From NCBI GenBank assembly GCA_019695295.1, contig JAIBAH010000004.1, positions 1 through 64,000 of the forward strand: a DNA stretch of 64,000 bases. Reading direction: 5' to 3'. The notes under the pieces are model-generated. The model worked only from the letters and a program-made list of their open reading frames with translations, did not search any database and was not told the origin of the DNA. Every line of letters starts with the position of its first letter. Positions within the stretch are counted from its first letter, which is position 1. The DNA comes from Bacteroidia bacterium (GTDB lineage: Bacteria; Bacteroidota; Bacteroidia; J057). Shown piece by piece: positions 18,607-29,352 of this stretch. A program made the position numbers and the translations under genes.

Positions 18607-18812
18607 ATCCAAATCATTGAGATAAAAGAGGGAAGTCCGGTAAAAACTGAATTTTATGGCTTTTTTACCGCAATTATACGTTTTATTCCGGAATTTTACA
18701 AGGAATCTGTTACTTTTTGCATAAACAACAGATTTTCGCTTACTGTATGAACCTAAATCATAAATTTCAGTTATAAAAACAGTATTACAATTACAGTACC
18801 TACACCCAAAGC

Positions 18813-21305
18813 ATGCATAAAGGACTAAACTCAAAAGAAGTAAATGAAAAACTAAACACTCATGGATATAATGAATTACCATCTGCCAAACCCAAAAATG
18901 TATTGGGAATCGCTTTTGAGGTAATGAAAGAGCCTATGTTTATTTTATTGATAAGCTGCGGTGTACTATATATGATTCTTGGGGATTACAAAGAGGGGGC
19001 AATACTGCTTTCCACAATTCTGATTATTATCTTTATTACTTTTTATCAGTATCAGAAAACAGAAAAAGCACTACAGGCCCTTCGTCAACTGTCTGCTCCC
19101 AAAGCAAGGGCAATACGGGATGGAAAAGAAATTCACATTGAGAGCAGGGAAATCGTTCCGGATGACTTACTGCTGCTAAGGGAAGGAGACAGAGTGCCGG
19201 CAGATTCAGTCGTTCTGGATTCTGTGAATCTTACGATAGACGAGTCTTTACTTACGGGAGAATCGGTACCTGTACTGAAAAATAATACTCCCGATGAGGT
19301 AGTCGCCAATGTTTTTAGCGGAACAATGGTTGTATCCGGAAAAGGGACTATCCGGGTCACTGATACAGGGTCGAATACTCAGTTTGGAAAAATCGGTACT
19401 TCCCTGAGGAATATAGAGCAGGATGAAACCCGCTTACAAAAAGAAATGAAAATTCTTATCCGGAACCTGTTCATCATCGGGGCAGTATTAAGTATCGGGG
19501 TGGTTTTGGCTTATTATTTTACAAGAGGAAATCTCATTCAGTCCATCCTCAACGGACTTTCTTCTGCTATGGCTATCTTACCGGAAGAATTCCCGGTGGT
19601 TCTGACGGTTTTCCTTGCACTTGGCTCATGGAAACTTTCTAAAAACAATGTACTGACCCGTAAACCTTCCGCAATCGAAACCCTTGGCTCAGCTACTGTA
19701 CTTTGTACCGACAAAACCGGAACTATAACGATGAATAAAATGGATGTGGCTTCTGTTTATTCGGTGAAAGAAACGGTGGATAAGGATGGGGACTGGATAA
19801 ATCTTTCTGAAGATACGCAGGCAATCATCCTGACTTCGCTTCTTGCTTCTCAGAAAAATTCTGCTGATCCGATGGAACAGGCAATTGAAGCACTTTCCCG
19901 GAAAGTTTTTCCGGATACTCCCCTTGAATATACGCTGATAAAAGAATATCCCCTGAGCAAAGAACAGATGATGATGACCTGCGTAACCCGTGAAAACCAG
20001 ACGAAGAAGTTTTCCGTATCTGCAAAAGGGGCTCCTGAAGTGGTTATGGATTTATGCAGGCTAAAAGAGGAAGAAAAAGCCACGCATAAAAAGAGATTAA
20101 ACCAAATGGCGGAAAAAGGATACCGGGTAATTGCAGTTGCTGATTCGGAAATGCCGGAGGCAGGTATGCCTGAAGAGAAATCAGGGTTTGATTATCGGTT
20201 TCTCGGGCTTATCGGATTTCATGACCCTATCCGTCCTGAGGTTCCCAAGGCAGTGAAAGAGTGTCAGGAAGCGGGTATCAAAGTAATTATGATCACAGGG
20301 GATTTTCCGGTTACGGCAAGAAGTATTGCCAATGAAGCGGGTATAAAAATCATTGGGGAAATCATTTCCGGGGAAGAACTCAACGATATGACTGACGCAG
20401 CTCTGAAAAAAAAGATAAAACATGTTTCCGTTTTTGCACGGGTGATTCCTGAACAGAAACTGAGGATTGTTCAGGCGCTGAAATCCAATCATGAAGTGGT
20501 GGCAATGACAGGTGACGGAGTGAATGATGCACCAGCTTTGAAAGCATCGGATATTGGCATTGCCATGGGTAAAAAAGGGACTGATGTGGCAAGAGCAGCA
20601 TCTTCACTGGTATTGCTGGATGATAATTTTGCTTCTGTGGTTGGTGCTATCCGTTCAGGAAGAAGAATTTTCGACAATTTACAAAAGGCAATGTCTTATA
20701 TTATTGCAATTCATATTCCGATTGTGGGCTTATCACTCCTTCCGGCATTTATGACAAAACTCCCCTTGCTGCTTATGCCTTTGCATATCATCTTCATGGA
20801 GCTTATCATTGACCCTGTTTGCTCAGTTGCTTTTGAATCAGAGCAGGAAGAAAAATCCATTATGAATCGCCCGCCCCGAAATCCGGACAAGAAATTTTTT
20901 GGAGGAAGAAAAATTTTGATGAGTGTACTTCAGGGGTTAATGTTGCTTTCGATGGTGATTATTGTTTACTTCCTTTCCATCCGGGAAGGGCATTCGGACG
21001 GAGAAATCAGAGCCATTACGTTTTCTGCCCTGATTACCGGCAATGTATTTCTGATTCTGAGCAGTCTTTCCAGAACAAGAAGTTTTTTGGCGGTCTTTAC
21101 TGAACGTAATTATGCAGTAATGATAATTCTGACCCTGACGGCGATTCTTTTATTACTGGTTTTATACATCCCGTTTTTACAGGATATCTTTGGTTTTCAG
21201 TCCCCCGGTTTTTATCATTTCATTCCCTCTCTTGCAGGAGCATCAATTATGCTGATAATTCTTGAAGGGATTAAGCTATTTAATTTTCAAAGAAATAAAA
21301 AGTAA
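18813..21305 (+). CDS. Cation-transporting P-type ATPase
   Basis: This 830-aa protein has the full P2-type plan: N-terminal cation ATPase segment (GLNSKEVNEKLNTHGYNELP), actuator loop LLTGESVPV with TGE at 148-150, phosphorylation site CTDKTGTITMNKM with Asp300, and hinge motif MTGDGVNDAPALKASDIGIAMG. Transmembrane helix 4 carries PEEFPV (257-262) in place of the PEGLP or PEAMP of classical Ca2+ and heavy-metal pumps. Helix 6 carries LIIDPVCSVAFE. The ion is therefore uncertain; Ca2+ or Mn2+ is the likely class by overall similarity. It should sit in the inner membrane. It is divergent from the LTA-synthase-like gene, with 206 bases between starts, and convergent with the NuoL-like gene. Confidence 0.92.
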   Translation: MHKGLNSKEVNEKLNTHGYNELPSAKPKNVLGIAFEVMKEPMFILLISCGVLYMILGDYKEGAILLSTILIIIFITFYQYQKTEKALQALRQLSAPKARAIRDGKEIHIESREIVPDDLLLLREGDRVPADSVVLDSVNLTIDESLLTGESVPVLKNNTPDEVVANVFSGTMVVSGKGTIRVTDTGSNTQFGKIGTSLRNIEQDETRLQKEMKILIRNLFIIGAVLSIGVVLAYYFTRGNLIQSILNGLSSAMAILPEEFPVVLTVFLALGSWKLSKNNVLTRKPSAIETLGSATVLCTDKTGTITMNKMDVASVYSVKETVDKDGDWINLSEDTQAIILTSLLASQKNSADPMEQAIEALSRKVFPDTPLEYTLIKEYPLSKEQMMMTCVTRENQTKKFSVSAKGAPEVVMDLCRLKEEEKATHKKRLNQMAEKGYRVIAVADSEMPEAGMPEEKSGFDYRFLGLIGFHDPIRPEVPKAVKECQEAGIKVIMITGDFPVTARSIANEAGIKIIGEIISGEELNDMTDAALKKKIKHVSVFARVIPEQKLRIVQALKSNHEVVAMTGDGVNDAPALKASDIGIAMGKKGTDVARAASSLVLLDDNFASVVGAIRSGRRIFDNLQKAMSYIIAIHIPIVGLSLLPAFMTKLPLLLMPLHIIFMELIIDPVCSVAFESEQEEKSIMNRPPRNPDKKFFGGRKILMSVLQGLMLLSMVIIVYFLSIREGHSDGEIRAITFSALITGNVFLILSSLSRTRSFLAVFTERNYAVMIILTLTAILLLLVLYIPFLQDIFGFQSPGFYHFIPSLAGASIMLIILEGIKLFNFQRNKK

Positions 21306-21366
21306 AAAACATTGCTCTCTTATACATAACACCAACAGAAAATATGATAGCCGGATAAAAACACAA

Positions 21367-21395
21367 TCCTGATTTATATTTACCGGAAATCAGGA
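21367..21395 (-). terminator. Possible terminator at the end of the NuoL-like gene
   Basis: A perfect nine-base inverted repeat, TCCTGATTT (21367-21375) and AAATCAGGA (21387-21395), has an 11-base loop. It overlaps the stop codon of the NuoL-like gene. On the minus strand a run of five T follows after a few bases. The stem is weak in GC, so confidence is moderate. Confidence 0.4.
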
Positions 21396-24092
21396 GGTCC
21401 ACACAAACAGTTTGGTAAGCAATTGCCATTTCCCCTCTCTTTTTACCAGAATCACTTTATGTCCCCCTCCACACAGAGAGCCACATTTTGCGGTAAGATT
21501 CAGGACTGCAATTTGTCCGTTTTGTGAAAAGTAAGGGGGAGAAAACATAAAAAAAAGTGCATCATTATTGTTTGTCTTTCTGTATTTTTCCCATTCTTTT
21601 TCTGTATTTTCAAAGGAAGCGTTACCGGATTGCAATAAATCTGCAACTTCGCCATAAGGCAGGATTGTCAGACCCGGGAGTGAATCTTTATCCATCAGCA
21701 GATTTTTCTGTGTCTGACTTTTAAAATACGCCCAATCCTCAAAGGTCAGACTGTCTTTTCCTTCAGTGAGGGACTGTACCCGTCCGGCAATCAGGGAAAA
21801 AGCGCTGCTATCCGCCCAGACATTCTCTTCTTTGGGAATCATTACCGAAATTACTCTCTTTACAGCATGCATTTTGATGCTGTCAGTGGCTGCTACTGCC
21901 CGTATTACCGCATAAATTTCAGGATTTGATACCGGTTGTGTAAGCATTGGAGCGGAATCGGGTTTTTGTGTTCTGTATTTGTAAATCCAGACCCCAATAA
22001 TCGTGAGCAGAAACAAAAACACAAATGTCACAATCAGTATATATTTCTGGACGTTTCCGTTGCGGGGGTTTTTTACTGCGTCTCCGAACTTTTTTATGCT
22101 TCCGGCCACACCATTTACAATTCCGTCCACCCATTTTTTATCGAACTTAGTGAATAAGAAAGAAACCGAGGTAAGTTCTTTCTCTGCCGATACATCCGAA
22201 AATACTTCATCTGCCATTCGTACGGCGAGCGACAGGGAAGGGGTTCTTGAATTTCTGCCGGCGATGAGGTTGGCAATGGCATTCACGAGTCCGTCCACTC
22301 CGTTTTTATCAAACTTACAGAGGAAATTACAGAATTCAAGAATGAGTTTTCCCGCTTTTTCAAATAACTGATTCTGATAAAAGTGATGGAAAGAAAGTCT
22401 GTAAAAGAATCCGCTTTCCCTGTTTCCGGAAGGGGCTGAAAAATACCGGTAAGCAATCGCAATCCCTGCAAAAACAATCATTACCGACAAAAAGATAAGA
22501 TACCCGTGATTTATGCCCTCATTACTGTGAGCGGTTTCAGAGATATTCAATCCCCTCAGAATCGGGCTGTTCTCTCCGGAGAAAGGATTCAGGGAAAAAG
22601 GAAGAAAGGTGGAAGCTACCCCCAGAATCAGCACAGGCACCAACATCAAATACCCTCCGTCATGAAAGTGAAAGAGGGTTGAAGGAAAAAGTTTTTGTAA
22701 ACGGTTTTCTCCCAGAAATACCCATAAAACCTGTTTGGCGGAATAAAGTGCCGTAAGGAAGGTAGTGAGCAAGCCCGAAACCATCATAAAGAGGGTAAAA
22801 GGATTGGGGTGATGAAGCCCCTTTTCTACCAAAGCAGTAAGTATTCCTTCCTTGGACAAAAAACCGGAGAAGAAAGGGATTCCGGCAAGTGCACTGATGC
22901 ATAGCATAAAAGCCAGAAAAGTTTTGGGCATGACTTTCCATAATCCTCCCATCCATCGCATATCCTGAGGATTTACAGCCGAACCGTCAGCCAGGGTAAC
23001 TTTTCCCGTTTCGTGGTGAATCGTGTGTATGATAATGGCCGCACATAAAAAGAGGCCACATTTAAAAAAAGCATGGGTTACCAGATGAAACATACTGTAT
23101 GAAGGAGAGCCGGCACCGATTCCCATTACCATAATTCCCAGTTGAGAGAGCGTGGAATAAGCCAGTACTTTCTTAATATCCCACTGACTCAGGGCAGCAA
23201 AAGCAGCAGCAAAAGCAGTAATTGCCCCGCTGATTCCGATTACGTACAGGGCTTCCTGCGTAAAAAGCCCAAAGGAACGAATGAGCAGATACACCCCGGC
23301 CGCAACCATCGTGGCCGCATGAATGAGGGAAGAAACCGGCGTAGGTCCTTCCATAGCGTCAGGAAGCCATACCTGCAAGGGAAACTGTGCCGATTTACCC
23401 ATACATCCTCCGAAAAGCAGCACCCCAATCAGGGTTTGTTCTGAATGCGGAAGCGGCTGGCTTTGAATCAGACGCAGAATTTCGCTGATGTGAGTGGTTT
23501 GATAATGTGCAAATAAAATCAGGATTGCACTGATAAAACCCAAATCTCCAATCCGGTTCATCAGAAAGGCTTTTTGTGCTGCGCGGGCGGCGGTATCTTT
23601 CCCGAACCAGAAACCAATGAGAAGGTAAGAACTGACTCCTACCAGTTCCCAGAAAATAAACAAAAAGAGGAAATTATCAGAGAGTACAATCCCTAACATT
23701 GAGAAACAAAACAAGCCCAGATAGCCCCAGTAACGGAACTCATACGGCTCTTTCCGGATATATTCTATGGAAAACAAATGTACAATAGTACTAATCCCTG
23801 TAACAATCAGCAACATAAGAGCCGAAAGGGAATCCAGATGATAACCACCGGTAAGGTTAAGTACTTTCCCTGCATTCTGAAAATGAAACCAGGTAAAAGA
23901 ATAAGAAAGTGGCTGACTGTTTATCCAAACCCGCTGAAACAAATACAGGGAAATCAAAAAGGATATACCAAGCGTAAAAGTAGAAAACACTCCAATCAAC
24001 CGGTTATTTTTTCCGTACATAACAGATAAAATAAAATTGAGCAGTGCAAGACCCGGTACCGAGAAGATGAGTGTATCCATAAAAATTTTCAT
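21390..24092 (-). CDS. NuoL-like proton-translocating subunit with extra C-terminal soluble domain
   Basis: This 900-aa protein has residues about 1-560 like NADH-quinone oxidoreductase subunit L: many membrane helices, the FWELVGVSSYLLIGFW segment, PDAMEGPTPVSSLIHAATMVAAGVYL with the key Glu and Lys/His positions, and SQLGIMVMGIG. Two similar stretches follow (FDKNGVDGLVNAIAN and FDKKWVDGIVNGVAG), then one more helix (about 722-742), then a 150-residue soluble domain ending CGSLCGGGHKVILVKREGKWQLL. Classical NuoL is near 610-690 aa, so the tail is an addition. No other nuo genes are in the window; the protein may belong to complex I encoded elsewhere or act in another ion-translocating complex. 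A degraded copy of part of its tail lies at 16617-16740. Confidence 0.88.
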   Translation of the reverse strand: MKIFMDTLIFSVPGLALLNFILSVMYGKNNRLIGVFSTFTLGISFLISLYLFQRVWINSQPLSYSFTWFHFQNAGKVLNLTGGYHLDSLSALMLLIVTGISTIVHLFSIEYIRKEPYEFRYWGYLGLFCFSMLGIVLSDNFLFLFIFWELVGVSSYLLIGFWFGKDTAARAAQKAFLMNRIGDLGFISAILILFAHYQTTHISEILRLIQSQPLPHSEQTLIGVLLFGGCMGKSAQFPLQVWLPDAMEGPTPVSSLIHAATMVAAGVYLLIRSFGLFTQEALYVIGISGAITAFAAAFAALSQWDIKKVLAYSTLSQLGIMVMGIGAGSPSYSMFHLVTHAFFKCGLFLCAAIIIHTIHHETGKVTLADGSAVNPQDMRWMGGLWKVMPKTFLAFMLCISALAGIPFFSGFLSKEGILTALVEKGLHHPNPFTLFMMVSGLLTTFLTALYSAKQVLWVFLGENRLQKLFPSTLFHFHDGGYLMLVPVLILGVASTFLPFSLNPFSGENSPILRGLNISETAHSNEGINHGYLIFLSVMIVFAGIAIAYRYFSAPSGNRESGFFYRLSFHHFYQNQLFEKAGKLILEFCNFLCKFDKNGVDGLVNAIANLIAGRNSRTPSLSLAVRMADEVFSDVSAEKELTSVSFLFTKFDKKWVDGIVNGVAGSIKKFGDAVKNPRNGNVQKYILIVTFVFLFLLTIIGVWIYKYRTQKPDSAPMLTQPVSNPEIYAVIRAVAATDSIKMHAVKRVISVMIPKEENVWADSSAFSLIAGRVQSLTEGKDSLTFEDWAYFKSQTQKNLLMDKDSLPGLTILPYGEVADLLQSGNASFENTEKEWEKYRKTNNNDALFFMFSPPYFSQNGQIAVLNLTAKCGSLCGGGHKVILVKREGKWQLLTKLFVWTS

Positions 24093-24110
24093 TTAGATTA
24101 AAACCCGCTG

Positions 24111-24118
24111 CAAATATA
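24111..24118 (-). promoter_or_regulatory. -7 element upstream of the NuoL-like gene
   Basis: On the minus strand these bases read TATATTTG, fitting TAnnTTTG, 18 bases before the ATG at 24092. No clear -33 box is seen. Confidence 0.4.
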
Positions 24119-24207
24119 GATTGTTTTTTGAAATTTATTGAGATAAGCCCTAACGGGTCTTCACGCTAAAGGTAGTTTTATAAAAAAACAAATAATTTTT
24201 ACTTTTT

Positions 24208-24238
24208 TTTGATGTATAAACAAAACTTTATATCTTTG
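24208..24238 (+). promoter_or_regulatory. Bacteroidota-type promoter of the YbdK-like gene
   Basis: TTTG at 24208-24211 and TATCTTTG at 24231-24238 are separated by 19 bases, an exact match to the known Bacteroidota primary-sigma promoter TTTG-N19-TAnnTTTG. It lies 33 bases before the ATG at 24272. Confidence 0.75.
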
Positions 24239-24271
24239 AAGCAATATTAAACTAATAACTCAATTTTAAAT

Positions 24272-25381
24272 ATGGCTAATCATGTATTTACCTTAGGTGT
24301 AGAAGAAGAATTTCAGATTATAGACCCCGAAACCGGTGAGTTACGCTCCCATATGCATCAGGTAATAGAGGGCGGATACAAAATGTTGAAAGAGCAGGTG
24401 AAAGCAGAAATGCATACGTCTGTCGTGGAAGTGGGCACCGGAATATGTCAGAATATTCAGCAGGCAAGGGAAGAAGTGACTCATCTGAGAAAAGTAATCG
24501 CAGAAGTAGCAATTCAGAACGGGCTGAGAATCGGCTCTGCGGGTACACATCCCTATTCAAGATGGCAGGATCAAACGATAACCAATCATCCGAGATATAA
24601 CGAAATCATTAACGAACTGAAAGATGTAGCGAGGGGAAATCTCATTTTCGGTCTGCATGTACATACGGGCATTCCTGACAGGGAAACCGGAGTACACCTG
24701 ATGAATGCTGCCCGGTATTTTTTACCTCATATTTATGCACTTTCCACTAATTCTCCTTTCTGGGAAGGAAGAAATACGGGATTTAAATCCTTCCGTTCCA
24801 AGATTTTTGACCGTTTTCCCCGTACCGGGATTCCGGATGTATTTCAAAGCGCGGCAGAATATGATGATTATATCGCATTACTCGTAAAAACCAATTGTAT
24901 TGACAACGGCAAAAAAATATGGTGGGATATTCGTCTCCATCCTTTTTTTCAGACCATTGAATGGAGGGTGTGTGATGCTCCGCTCAGAGTGGATGAGACT
25001 ATTGCTATTACGGCACTGATTCAGGCGGTAATGGTGAAGTTGTATAAACTGATGCAAAGCAATCTTACCTTCCGAATTTATAGCAGAGCCTTAATCAATG
25101 AAAATAAATGGAGAGCTTCCCGCTATGGAATTGAAGGGAAAATGATTGATTTCGGCAAGCAGACCGAGGTCTCCACCAAGGATTTGGTATATGAATTACT
25201 GGATTTTGTGGATGATGTAGTAGATGAATTGGGGAGCCGGCACGAATTAAAATATATCTATCAGATGCTTGAGCAGGGAACGGGCGCGGATCGTCAGCTT
25301 GCCGTTTATAATCATACGAATGGCAACCTTAAATCAGTGGTTGATTATATTATTTCCGAAACTCACCACGGTCTGTTCTGA
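24272..25381 (+). CDS. Carboxylate-amine ligase of the YbdK / glutamate-cysteine ligase 2 family
   Basis: This 369-aa cytoplasmic protein has the normal family length. The N-terminal signature FTLGVEEEFQIIDPETGEL is near residues 6-24, and RIGSAGTHPYSRW, GLHVHTGIPDRE and EWRVCDAPLRVDE are conserved family segments that bind ATP, metal and the carboxylate. Members show weak glutamate-cysteine ligase activity in some bacteria, but the true substrate is usually unknown. It has its own promoter (24208-24238) and a bidirectional terminator after it, so it is a single-gene unit. Confidence 0.9.
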   Translation: MANHVFTLGVEEEFQIIDPETGELRSHMHQVIEGGYKMLKEQVKAEMHTSVVEVGTGICQNIQQAREEVTHLRKVIAEVAIQNGLRIGSAGTHPYSRWQDQTITNHPRYNEIINELKDVARGNLIFGLHVHTGIPDRETGVHLMNAARYFLPHIYALSTNSPFWEGRNTGFKSFRSKIFDRFPRTGIPDVFQSAAEYDDYIALLVKTNCIDNGKKIWWDIRLHPFFQTIEWRVCDAPLRVDETIAITALIQAVMVKLYKLMQSNLTFRIYSRALINENKWRASRYGIEGKMIDFGKQTEVSTKDLVYELLDFVDDVVDELGSRHELKYIYQMLEQGTGADRQLAVYNHTNGNLKSVVDYIISETHHGLF

Positions 25382-25424
25382 TTATCCTGTAAAATCCTTA
25401 AAGAAACTTAATCTGTAAAAAAGC

Positions 25425-25455
25425 AAAAACCGGAGGTTGGACACTCCGGTTTTTT
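25425..25455. terminator. Bidirectional rho-independent terminator
   Basis: A perfect 11-base stem, AAAAACCGGAG (25425-25435) and CTCCGGTTTTT (25445 region), surrounds an eight-base loop and has T runs on both strands. It ends the rightward YbdK-like gene and the leftward giant SdrD-repeat gene, which converge here with 95 bases between stops. Confidence 0.9.
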
Positions 25456-25476
25456 ACTTTCAGGATTTCCTGAGAT

Positions 25477-28400
25477 TTATTCAACGATAAATTTCTGGGT
25501 TATAATTTTACTTTCAGAAGCAATTTCAAGATAGTAAACCCCTGTTGCCCAGCTTCTGACATCCAGAACAAGTTTTTGATCAGGAAGGTTCTCTTCATTC
25601 ATCACTGTTTGAGAATACACCACCTGACCTACACCGTTATAGACATTCAGCTGTGCAAACCCGGTTTTGAATAACTGATATTCTACATTGAGGTAATCCT
25701 GAGCAGGACTTGGATAGGTATTCAGATAAATTTCCTCCGGTGCAAGCTTTAACGCTACAGTATTGCTGTACTTATAGGTATTATCAATATCTACCATTTT
25801 CAGGCGGTAATGAATCTTATCCTTTGCTATCTGAACTACCCCTACATCCCTGTATTGATAGGAAAGTACGTCATCGCTGTTTCCGGCTGCTGCCACACTT
25901 CCTATTCCCTCAAAAGTTTGTCCGTTATCCAGTGAACGCTCAACAGCAAAATGAGAGGAGTTTACTTCATTTGTAGTGGACCATCTCAGCAACCCGTCCG
26001 CCTGATCCATGATGGCAGTAAAGCCAAGAAGTTCAACCGGGAAAGCAGAGCCTGCTCTTGCATATCCTGCGTCAATATTCCTTTTGAGTTCATTGTACTG
26101 AAGCGGGTTTATGATATCCGTAAGCCCGTAAATCAGGTTTCCGTACGATGTAATCATTGTAGTATTGACATCGCTGTCGGTGCTGTCATTCTGAGTATCT
26201 GAATTATAGAGCGTGAACTCACACAGCGGACACCCACCCGGATACTGCTCAAATGCCACACGATAAGATACACCGGGTTCCAGATTACGGAAAATATAGC
26301 TTCCGTCATCAGTGGTTTTCCCTCTTTTAAGGATATTTCCGGATGCATCGAGTAGTAAAATATTGACGTCAGCCAGAATTGGCTCAGTAGAACTGTCAAA
26401 TATTCCATCCGCTGTATTAGGCACATTGAGGATTCCGTCAATAAAAGCGATTCCGGTCAGGGCTGCTGAAGGGGTAAGCCCGGCATCAGCCGCTTCTTTC
26501 TGTTCCCCTGCTGCAATTGTATATTGTCCACCGTTTCCATTTGCAGGGTCGGCGTCACTGTCTGTGCTGTCATCTCCCCCCCGGTTCTGAACTGTGAAAC
26601 TGCTGCCTGCCGGAAGAGTAAGGAAACGAATCTCATAAGTGCCTGCTGCAAGGTTGCTGAAGTGATACATCCCATCGGAACCGGTAACGGTAATGGCAAG
26701 CAATTGATTTCCTGTATCATATAGCCCTGCAGTAACTCCGGATACCGGCTTTTCTCCATTAGTCTGAATACCATCTACATTGGTAGAGAGAACCATTCCA
26801 GGCTGATAATCATACCATACATAACCGTATAGAGAGGCCTCAGGAAGGGCGATAATACCGGCATCAAGGCTTAGATTTAAATCGCCGGGATTGAGTGTAA
26901 TCACATCAGTATTTCCGGTTAATGGATTTACGTCACTGTCTGTATTGATATTTCCACCCTGATTTGCAGTTGTAAACAATGCTCCAGCAGGAAGTGTAGA
27001 GAAACCAACAGAATAATCTCCCGGATCAAGATTAGGGAAAAGGTACCATCCATTGGCATCGGTAATTGCATTGGCGATGTCAGTACCGGAATTGTCATAT
27101 ACGGTTACAGTAACGCCCCATACTCCCGGCTCGTTTGAATCCTGGATTCCGTTACGATTCAGGTCATTCCAGACATAATTACCCAAACCAGCCTGATTTG
27201 TACTGTAAATACCGGCGTCAATGTCGGGTCTTGTCTGACCTGTAGCCAGAAATTCAGCTGCCGTAGTAGCGGTAGTCCCATCCATGGAAGGAATTGCATC
27301 GCTGTCAGTATTGTTGTTTCCACCCTGACCAGGCTGAGTAAACACATATCCGGCAGGAATATTACTGAATCTTACAATATAATCGCTCTCATCCAAATCC
27401 GTAAACAGGTAGTATCCGCTGCTATTGGTGGTAGTAGTTTTCAATACCACTCCTGAGCCATTCAATAATGTAACAGCTACTCCGGCGACACCGGATTCTC
27501 CATTATCCTGTAATCCGTTTTGATTGATATCGTACCATACAAAGTTGCCTAAGGCACCCAGTACTGTCGGGTTGTATGCGCCGGCATCTATACTCAGATT
27601 GGATTCGCCGGCATCAATTGTGACCATCACAGAGCCTGTTCCATCCGTATCGCTGTCAAGGTTGTCGTTAGCTCCCGCATTGGCATTGGTAAATACATAT
27701 CCGGAAGGCAGCAATCCGAAGCTCAGTTCGTACAACCCTGCTTCCAGATTATTAAAGAGATAATATCCGGTGGCATTGGTTTCTGTGGTCAGAACCGTTG
27801 CTGTGCTGATATTTACCAGCGATATTCTCACTCCGGCAATTCCCGGCTCACCGGTATCCTGAATACCATTATGATTCAGGTCATTCCATACATAATCGCC
27901 GATACTTCCATTGCCTGCTTCAGAAGAAGTTGCAATTAATCCGGCATCAACTGTCGGGTCATAAGTATTCGCTAATATATTTATCACACCAGTCTTTGCT
28001 GTAGAAACAAATGGATCACTGTCCTGTGCGTCATTCCCTCCAAGGTCATTTTGGGTAATCGTATATTCTGAAGGAATATTTTCAAAGGAAACGCGATAAT
28101 TACCGGCATCCAGTCCCAGAAAGCGGTAGTTGCCATTTCCATCCGTCATTGTGGTATGCAGCAACACAGTTCCTGCGGCATTCCAAAGATTTACAGTAAC
28201 TCCTGCAACTCCATATTCTCCGTTATCCTGAATTCCGTTTGAGTTGACATCCATCCAGACCCTGTCTCCCAGTCCTGCATTTTGTGAAAGCGGGTTATAG
28301 ATTCCTGCGTCAATACTCATATTATTATCGCCTCCGTCAACATAGAATACAGCCGTAGTACCAGAAGCATCAATATCGCTGTCGTTTTCGGTATCGGTTG

Positions 28401-29352
28401 TAGCACCCTGTGGGCTCACCTGCCACCCTGAAGGAAGATTTGTGAAGGAGAGGTAATATTCTCCGGCGGTTAATCCCGTAAAAAGATATTCTCCATATGC
28501 ATTGGTAACAGTTGATGCAATGATATTATCCAGTTTATCGGACAGGGTTACAGTAACTCCCGGAACACCATTTTCAGCCGCATCCTGAATTCCATCCTGA
28601 TTGATATCCTGCCATACATAGTTGCCTACGCTTGCAAGAGTATCAGAGAGGAGAATAATTCCTGCATCCCAGTTCAGATCACTTTGTCCGGAAGAAAGCG
28701 TAATAGCTCCCGTTTTTCCGGCGTTTGTTCCGGAAGTATTGACATCACTGTCATTGTTTCCGCCTCCGCTAAAGGAAGTAAAGGCATAACCGGCCGGAAG
28801 TGAAAACCCTACCTGATAATTTCCGGCATTCAGATTGTTAAACAGATAGAAGCCGGCACCATCTGTAAGGGTGTTTCTCATGACACTCCCTGAACCGTTA
28901 TACAACGTCACCAGTACATTCGAAACACCTTTTTCTGAAGCGTCCTGAGTACCGTTTCCATTCTCGTCATACCATACAAAGTCTCCGAGTTCAGCGGTGG
29001 TGGAAGAAGAAGTGTAAATAATTCCCGCATCCACATCCAGTCTGTACACACCGTCAGTGACCAGAACAAAGCCTGAGTTTCCGGTTACCGGGTCAGCATC
29101 GCTGTCACTTGCATTTCCGCTACCTTTGGCAGTGAATACATAATCTACCGGAAGGCGAAAGGTTACGGTGTAATAATCAGCCGGTAAGCCTGTAAATATA
29201 TAATATCCGGTTGCGTCGGTGATAGTACTTGCAAGTACATTTCCCAAAGTATCACTGAGGGTTACGGAAATCCCTGCAACTCCTGACTCTGCATTATCCT
29301 GAATGCCATTCTGATTACTGTCAAGCCATACAAAATCACCAATAGAGGCAAC
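25477..29352 (-). repeat. Long direct repeat shared with 49745-53622 (3' half of the giant genes)
   Basis: The last nine SdrD B-like domains plus the C-terminal region and sorting domain lie in the same order in both giant genes. They occupy 3876 bases here and 3878 bases at 49745-53622, same strand. Nucleotide similarity is high in places, for example 26210-26330 against 50480-50610. The copies are about 24.3 kb apart and enclose the restriction-modification region. Confidence 0.8.

Noticed and set aside
18607-18882. N-terminal extension of the LTA-synthase-like gene
   Set aside because: It overlaps the divergent ATPase gene, has no membrane-helix pattern of the family and contains a cysteine-rich odd stretch; the start at 18606 is preferred.
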